Of a stretch of DNA of 64,000 nucleotides, positions 59,989 through 64,000 are shown piece after piece. The DNA comes from DATDAH01 sp963845425 (GTDB taxonomy: Bacteria; Actinomycetota; Acidimicrobiia; Acidimicrobiales; DATDAH01). The stretch is taken from positions 1 to 64,000 of the forward strand of contig CAWJSC010000007.1 of assembly GCA_963845425.1 (NCBI GenBank), read 5' to 3'. A program made the translations under genes and the position numbers. Below the pieces are notes generated by a model. It was not told where the DNA came from, did not search any database, and saw only the letters and a list, made by a program, of their open reading frames with translations. How positions within the stretch are numbered: the first letter of the stretch is position 1; each line of letters starts with the position of its first letter.

Positions 59989-61269
59989 TCAGCGGGTGAG
60001 GACCTCGGCGTCCGCGCCGCCCCGCCCGCTGGCCTCGATGTCGGCCTCCGGCACCGCGGGACCGCCCTCCTGAGCGGCTGCGTGCACGGCGGTGAGGAAG
60101 CGCTCGACGGACTCGATGACCGGTTTGGCCCGGGTCGACACGAAGAGGTCGAAGGCATGGTGGGCCCCGACCAGCTCGCCGTAGATCACGGGCTCGTGAC
60201 TCACCTCCCGCAGGCGCTCGACGAAGAGGCGGGCGTCCTCGACCGGCGCCAGGGTGTCCTTGTCGCCGTGGAGCACGAGGAACGGCGGGGCGGCGGCGTT
60301 GACCTGGTCGATCGGTGAGGCGGCCCGGAACTTCTCCGGCTCGTCCGCGTAGAAGGCCTTCATCACCCAGGGCTCGAGGAACAGGCGGAGCATGTCCTGG
60401 TGGGCCGCGCCCAGGCGGTTGGTCCAGTCGTAGACCCCGTAGAACGGCACGGCGGCCTGGAAGGAGGTGTCGGCGCCCTCGAAGCCGGGCTGGTAGGCGG
60501 GGTCGCCCGCGGTGAGCGCCAGCAGGGCGGTCAGGTGCCCGCCGGCGGAACCGCCGGTCACGGCGATGAAGTCCGGGTCCACGTCGTACTCGTCGGCGTG
60601 CTCGCGGATCCACGCCACCGCCCGCTTGAGGTCGATCAGGTGGTCGGGCCACGTGGCCGCCGGGCTCAGCCGGTAGTTGGCGTTGAACCCGACCCAGCCG
60701 TTGGCCGCCAGGTGGCCGAGGAGGGGGATGCCCTGCTCGCGCTTGTCGCCGATGACCCAGGCGCCGCCGTGGACCTGGAGGATCGCGGGGCGCCGGCCCG
60801 TGGCGGGCGCCTCGGGCCGGTAGACGTCGAGGCGCAGGACGCGGCCGCCGGCCCGGGCGAACTCGATGTTGCGCTCCCGCTTGACCCCCTTGCGCTGTGA
60901 CCGCACCGGGAGCACGACCTGCCGCAAGGGCACGCTCGGTGCGGGGCCGACCGGCAGGAGGTCACCGAGCGCGTCCTGCATCTGGAGCACCGCCCGATGG
61001 CCCTGGCGCAGCAGGATGGTGAGCCCCACCCAGGAGACGAAGGTGAGGGCCAGGGCCAGCCAGCCCGGCCACGACTCGAGGCCGCCGACCGAGATCCAGA
61101 ACACGGTGAGCACCGCCTGCCAGAACAGGTGGTGACCGGCCAGTTCGGTGGTCAGCCAGGCCGCGAAGAAGCTCTGGCCGAAGAACCAGCGGTTGCGCCG
61201 GACGGGCCGGAAGGCGTTGATGGTGAAGAGGAGACCGACGGTGGCGGCGACGAGGAAGAGCCAGGGCAC
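59989..61269 (-). CDS. membrane-anchored alpha/beta hydrolase (esterase/lipase)
   Basis: This 426-residue protein has about three N-terminal membrane helices (WLFLVAATVGLLFTINAF, HLFWQAVLTVFWISV, WLALALTFVSWVGLTILL) followed by a hormone-sensitive-lipase-type hydrolase domain: ILQVHGGAWVIGDKREQGIP (oxyanion block), VTGGSAGGHLTALL (nucleophile Ser), VLHGDKDTLAPVED (Asp) and GAHHAFDLFVS (His). It resembles mycobacterial Lip-type esterases. The GTG at 61269 is the start. The protein probably acts at the inner membrane on lipid esters. Confidence 0.85.
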   Translation of the reverse strand: MPWLFLVAATVGLLFTINAFRPVRRNRWFFGQSFFAAWLTTELAGHHLFWQAVLTVFWISVGGLESWPGWLALALTFVSWVGLTILLRQGHRAVLQMQDALGDLLPVGPAPSVPLRQVVLPVRSQRKGVKRERNIEFARAGGRVLRLDVYRPEAPATGRRPAILQVHGGAWVIGDKREQGIPLLGHLAANGWVGFNANYRLSPAATWPDHLIDLKRAVAWIREHADEYDVDPDFIAVTGGSAGGHLTALLALTAGDPAYQPGFEGADTSFQAAVPFYGVYDWTNRLGAAHQDMLRLFLEPWVMKAFYADEPEKFRAASPIDQVNAAAPPFLVLHGDKDTLAPVEDARLFVERLREVSHEPVIYGELVGAHHAFDLFVSTRAKPVIESVERFLTAVHAAAQEGGPAVPEADIEASGRGGADAEVLTR

Positions 61270-61316
61270 GCCCTCAGTCTGGCGTCAACCCCACCGGAAG
61301 TGGTAGTTCCACGGGC

Positions 61317-61568
61317 GTGGATTCGCCTGTTCTCACCTCCTCGCGCCCCCGTCGACGGGTGCTCGGCGCCCTGTTCGCCCTTCTCGCCGTGGCCAGCATG
61401 GGGCTGACGGCCTGCAGCGACAACACCCCGGCCACCCCGTCGATCAGCGGCGACAGCCCCGAGCAGGTCACCGTGCCCACGCTGCCGCCCACCACGACGA
61501 CGGCTGCGCCGGGCACCGGCGAGACGACGGAGACCACGGCGGCCCCCACCACGACCGAGGCGCCCTGA
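61317..61568 (+). CDS. small Thr/Pro-rich lipoprotein
   Basis: This 83-residue precursor has a basic N-terminus, a hydrophobic core (LGALFALLAVASMGLTACSD) with a clear lipobox LTAC, then a low-complexity Thr/Pro/Ala tail. The mature protein would be about 50 residues on the cell surface. The start is the GTG at 61317. The function is unknown; the signal peptide argues for a real gene. Confidence 0.7.
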   Translation: MDSPVLTSSRPRRRVLGALFALLAVASMGLTACSDNTPATPSISGDSPEQVTVPTLPPTTTTAAPGTGETTETTAAPTTTEAP

Positions 61569-61605
61569 GGCAGCCCCGCCGGGCTCAGGCCCGGCTGATC
61601 GGCCA

Positions 61606-62771
61606 TCAGATGACGGTCTCGCCGGCCTCCGCCCGCCGCAGGAGCCCGCGTGCGATCACCACCCGCTGGATCTCGCTCGTGCCCTCGCCGATGATCATCA
61701 GCGGGGCGTCGCGGTAGTACCGCTCGACCGGGAGCTCGGCGGTGTAGCCCATGCCGCCGTGGATGCGCATGCACTCGGTGGCGATCTCCAGCGCCGTCTC
61801 CGAGCAGAACAGCTTGGCCATGCCGGCCTCGACGTCGGCGCGCACCCCGGACTCGAGGATCTCCGCCGCGTCGCGCACCAGCAGCTGGGAGGCCTTGAGC
61901 TTGGTGGCCATGTCCGCCAACTTGAACTGGATGGCCTGGTGCTTGGCGATGGGGACCCCGAAGGTCTCCCGCTGCTGGGCGTAGGCCAGGGCGGCGTCGA
62001 AGGCGGCCCGGGCGACCCCCACGGCCCGCGCCGCGATGTTGATGCGGCCCAGCTCGAGCGAGCTGAGGATCTGGTGCATGCCCTTGCCGAGGTTGTCGGG
62101 GCCGCCGAGCACGGTGTCCGCGCCGATGCGGTGGCCCTCGTAGGCCATCTCGACGGTCTCCAGGCCCTTGTAGCCGAGCTTGTCGATCTTGCGGCTCACC
62201 GAGATGCCCTCGAAGCGCGGCCCCGGTTCCTTGCCGATGATGAAGCAGGTGATGCCCTCGGGCGTCCGGGCGGCGAGGGCCACCACCTGGGCCCGCTCCC
62301 CGTTGGTCACCCACATCTTGGTGCCGTCCACGACGTACTCGTCGCCGTCGGGCACGGCCTTGCAGCGCAGGGCCTGGGCATCGCTGCCGGAGTCGGGCTC
62401 GGACAGCGAGAACGCGCCCGGATCTCCCCCGTCGCCATACCCGGCAACCACTGCGCCCGCTGCTCGTCGGTGCCGAACCGCTTGACCAGGTTGACCACGA
62501 TGGTGTGGGTGTTGAGGATCCCCGACAGCGACATCCAGCCGTAGGCCAGCTCCTCGACCAGACGGGCGTAGGTCAGCACGTCGAGGTCGAGGCCCCCGTG
62601 CTCCTCGGGGATGGTGGCCCCGAACAGGCCGAAGTCCCGCATCTGCTGGACCATGGCCTCGGGGAACTCGTCCGCGTGCTCGAACTCGGAGGCGTGGGGG
62701 ATGACGTCCTTGGCCACCCAGCCACGGACGGTGCCGACGAGCTCGTCGGCCAGGGCGGGATCGGTGGGCAT
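61606..62771 (-). CDS. acyl-CoA dehydrogenase, one frameshift
   Basis: This is a classical acyl-CoA dehydrogenase that introduces a double bond at C2-C3 of acyl-CoA. The blocks are FGLFGATIPEEHGGLDLDVL, FSLSEPDSGSDAQALR, the FAD-binding YVVDGTKMWVTNGERA, YAQQRETFGVPIAKHQAIQF, and EGTSEIQRVVIARGLL at the end, with MRIHGGMGYTAELPVERYYR before it. A one-base shift near 62425 splits the N-terminal helical domain from the rest. It begins at the ATG at 62771 and is divergent from a hypothetical gene. Confidence 0.88.
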
Positions 62772-62814
62772 CGGCGCAGATTAGGTTCTGCACCCCGCAG
62801 TAGGTTCCATCGGC

Positions 62815-63456
62815 GTGGAGGACCGCCGCACCGGGGCGCTGTACCTGGAGCTGGCCACCGCTGCTCCAGACGACTACGGCCGGCAGCGGGCGCCCGCGGT
62901 GGCCGGGCTCCCCGGCGTCGGACGGTCGACCTGGTGGTCCAACCAGTGCCCCGACCGCGACGACCTGCCCCGCCGCCTCGCGGAGTTCACCACCCTCGGC
63001 GTGCACGAGGTGGACGCGGCCTTCGCCCCGCCGCCGCCTGCGGAAGGCATCACCGGGCTGCACGTCGTCGCCACGCCCCGGCCCGGCCAGGGCACCCTCG
63101 GCCCGGAGACCGTCGACGGGCTCCTGCTGGTCCTGATCAGCCCCCGCACCCCGGAGGAGGCCCAGGACCTCCGGGACTGGGGGGATCTCGTCCACATCCG
63201 CCACATCGCAGAGGTCGCGGTCCCCGGGTACCGGATGATCACCCCGTACGAGCAGGTGGGCGGCAGCGAGCCCCGCTACCTCCACCTCTATGAGATGGCG
63301 ACCGATGACCCGGAGGCGACCTACCGGGCCATGACGCCCCTGGTGCAGGAACGGCTCGGACCACCGGGCACGGCGGCCTACGACGCCTGGGCGTGGCACC
63401 CCGCGCTGCGCATCGACTACGTCAACACCTTCCGTCTCGAGGGCGAGGTCGGCTGA
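62815..63456 (+). CDS. hypothetical protein, possible tandem dimeric-barrel type
   Basis: This 213-residue soluble protein starts at a GTG (62815). Two halves each look like a beta-alpha-beta ferredoxin-like unit (ALYLELATAAPDDYGRQRAP and RYLHLYEMATDDPEATYRAM), suggesting a tandem dimeric alpha-beta barrel protein, but I recognise no named family. It diverges from the acyl-CoA dehydrogenase across 43 bases. Its stop is followed directly by the third composite repeat element. Confidence 0.65.
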   Translation: MEDRRTGALYLELATAAPDDYGRQRAPAVAGLPGVGRSTWWSNQCPDRDDLPRRLAEFTTLGVHEVDAAFAPPPPAEGITGLHVVATPRPGQGTLGPETVDGLLLVLISPRTPEEAQDLRDWGDLVHIRHIAEVAVPGYRMITPYEQVGGSEPRYLHLYEMATDDPEATYRAMTPLVQERLGPPGTAAYDAWAWHPALRIDYVNTFRLEGEVG

Positions 63457-63756
63457 GCGGAGCGACCGACAACCGACGCAACGACGGGGGCCTGGCTCCT
63501 CGCGCCGGTCTCGGCGGTGCCCTTCCCTCCGATTTCGCCACCCTCCGTGGCCGAACGGCCCCAGCGGGACCGACCTCGGCGAACTGGCTCCTGATCCTCC
63601 GCCTATGGGCGGAGGATCAGGAGCCAGAACGAGGGGCGGTCACGCCGGGTGAGATTTCCGGATTCGGCGGGCGGTTCACGCCCTCGACGGCCGGCGGCCC
63701 GTCCCCACGCCCCGTGGTCGCCTCGGTGTCGTTCCTCCAGCCCGCGGGCCGGCGGG
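63457..63756 (+). repeat. composite intergenic element, copy 3
   Basis: Following the stop of the plus-strand gene, this gap holds AACCGACGCAACGACGGGGG (63471), CTCCGTGG (63543-63550), a 44 bp palindrome of the GTTCTGG type (63584-63627), GTGAGATTTCC (63649-63659) and the 28-base box (63686-63713). The arrangement matches copies 1 and 2 except that the palindrome is of a different family. It converges with the next gene. No coding signal is seen. Confidence 0.75.
63584..63627. repeat. 44 bp palindrome inside element copy 3
   Basis: The 20-base arms CTGGCTCCTGATCCTCCGCC and their exact complement flank a four-base loop. On the right side CCAGAACG extends it, giving the GTTCTGG edge seen at 34.7 and 41.6 kb. 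The stem sequence is unlike the CTCGAGG palindromes that occupy the same place in copies 1 and 2. Confidence 0.9.
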
Positions 63757-64000
63757 TCAGCCGACCTGGAGGGCGCCGTCGGCGAGCATGCCGGTGACCT
63801 CGACCGGAGCGGTCGTCCAGGTCGCGGGGGCCACGACGTCACCGCCCGAGGTCGACTCGAGACCGGGTAGGGCGTTCACGTCGAGGCCGTTGGTGACCAG
63901 GGTGGGACCGACGCAGGTCGGCGGGTAGGACTCGCCGAACACGTCACACAGGACCGTGGCGCCCTCGTCGGGCTGGAACACGTAGCCCAGCACGGTGACG
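63757..64000 (-). CDS. hypothetical protein, C-terminal fragment running off the window
   Basis: The last 81 codons of a minus-strand gene that continues beyond the window edge. The visible part contains two cysteines (VLCDVFGESYPPTCVG) in a pattern that could form a disulfide, followed by VTNGLDVNALPGLES and the end ADGALQVG. This looks like a secreted or extracytoplasmic domain. No family is recognised. Confidence 0.6.
   Translation of the reverse strand, partial: VTVLGYVFQPDEGATVLCDVFGESYPPTCVGPTLVTNGLDVNALPGLESTSGGDVVAPATWTTAPVEVTGMLADGALQVG

Noticed and set aside
63584..63636. Palindrome in element copy 3 as a plain intrinsic terminator
   Set aside because: The stem is strong but no T-tract follows, the ordered boxes around it are shared with two other loci, and the edge sequence recurs elsewhere. 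Termination may be part of its role but does not explain the structure.
1..64000. tRNA genes
   Set aside because: I looked for the T-loop GGTTCGA pattern with a matching acceptor stem and found only isolated matches inside coding sequence without a cloverleaf.

Overview
The window is very GC-rich, coding-dense bacterial chromosome with strong G/C preference at third codon positions and frequent GTG starts. Two tiny ribosomal proteins typical of Actinomycetota (bS22-like at 1120-1218, bL37 at 13359-13448), an Rpf-type cell-wall transglycosylase, a mycothiol-dependent isomerase-family protein, HxlR and TetR regulators and many acyl-CoA enzymes point to an actinobacterium. The mix suits an Acidimicrobiia-like lineage, but the class is an inference. 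No rRNA, tRNA, CRISPR array or phage module was seen.

Layout. 0-10.7 kb is housekeeping: the end of a methylmalonate-semialdehyde dehydrogenase, then on the minus strand ispE, rsmA, an Rpf-like gene, tatD, metG, rmuC, rsmI, a DUF192 gene and ychF, followed by a PHP-domain gene on the plus strand. 10.7-13.9 kb is a zinc uptake unit (znuB, znuA, divergent znuC, Fur/Zur-type regulator) with paired Zur-like boxes. 14-22.7 kb is a LysM protein followed by a BMP-lipoprotein ABC transporter, cytidine deaminase and thymidine phosphorylase. The lipoprotein 3' half is tandemly duplicated and fused to the start of the ATPase gene. 22.7-32 kb is mixed accessory metabolism, including adenosine deaminase. 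32-47.5 kb continues nucleoside and sugar-phosphate salvage: psuG and a psuK-like kinase (split by an IS1182-type element), a HAD phosphatase, deoC with two aldehyde dehydrogenases, upp, a phosphosugar mutase coupled to a deoxyribosyltransferase-like gene, a queuosine-salvage (Qng1/DUF2419) protein and purine nucleoside phosphorylase. Cystathionine synthase genes lie among them. Adenosine kinase follows at 51 kb. 47.5-64 kb holds crotonases, an M1 peptidase, a phosphoesterase, a lysoplasmalogenase, a ferredoxin/reductase pair, dehydrogenases, esterases and small lipoproteins.

How the genes fit together: imported nucleosides can be deaminated (cdd, add), phosphorolysed (deoA, PNP), and the resulting pentose phosphates isomerised and split (mutase, deoC), with the acetaldehyde oxidised by the aldehyde dehydrogenase. 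Bases and nucleosides are re-used through upp and adenosine kinase. Modified nucleosides from RNA turnover (pseudouridine, queuosine) appear to have their own branches.

The most unusual signal is non-coding. Three intergenic regions (7.1-7.3, 46.4-46.7, 63.5-63.7 kb) each start at a stop codon and share three ordered sequence boxes around a 43-44 bp palindrome. The palindrome core is exchanged: two loci carry one family, with a compensatory base-pair change, and the third carries a different one. The second palindrome family, with a conserved GTTCTGG edge and a variable stem, recurs alone at several other junctions. One copy is split by the IS element with a CCCA duplication, and a related one lies in frame in the linker of a Nudix-nuclease protein.

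Caution: at least two dozen apparent single-base frameshifts are concentrated at 0-5, 9.9-10.1, 16.7-20.2, 25.3 and 62.4 kb, including in essential genes. I read these as sequence errors rather than gene decay.
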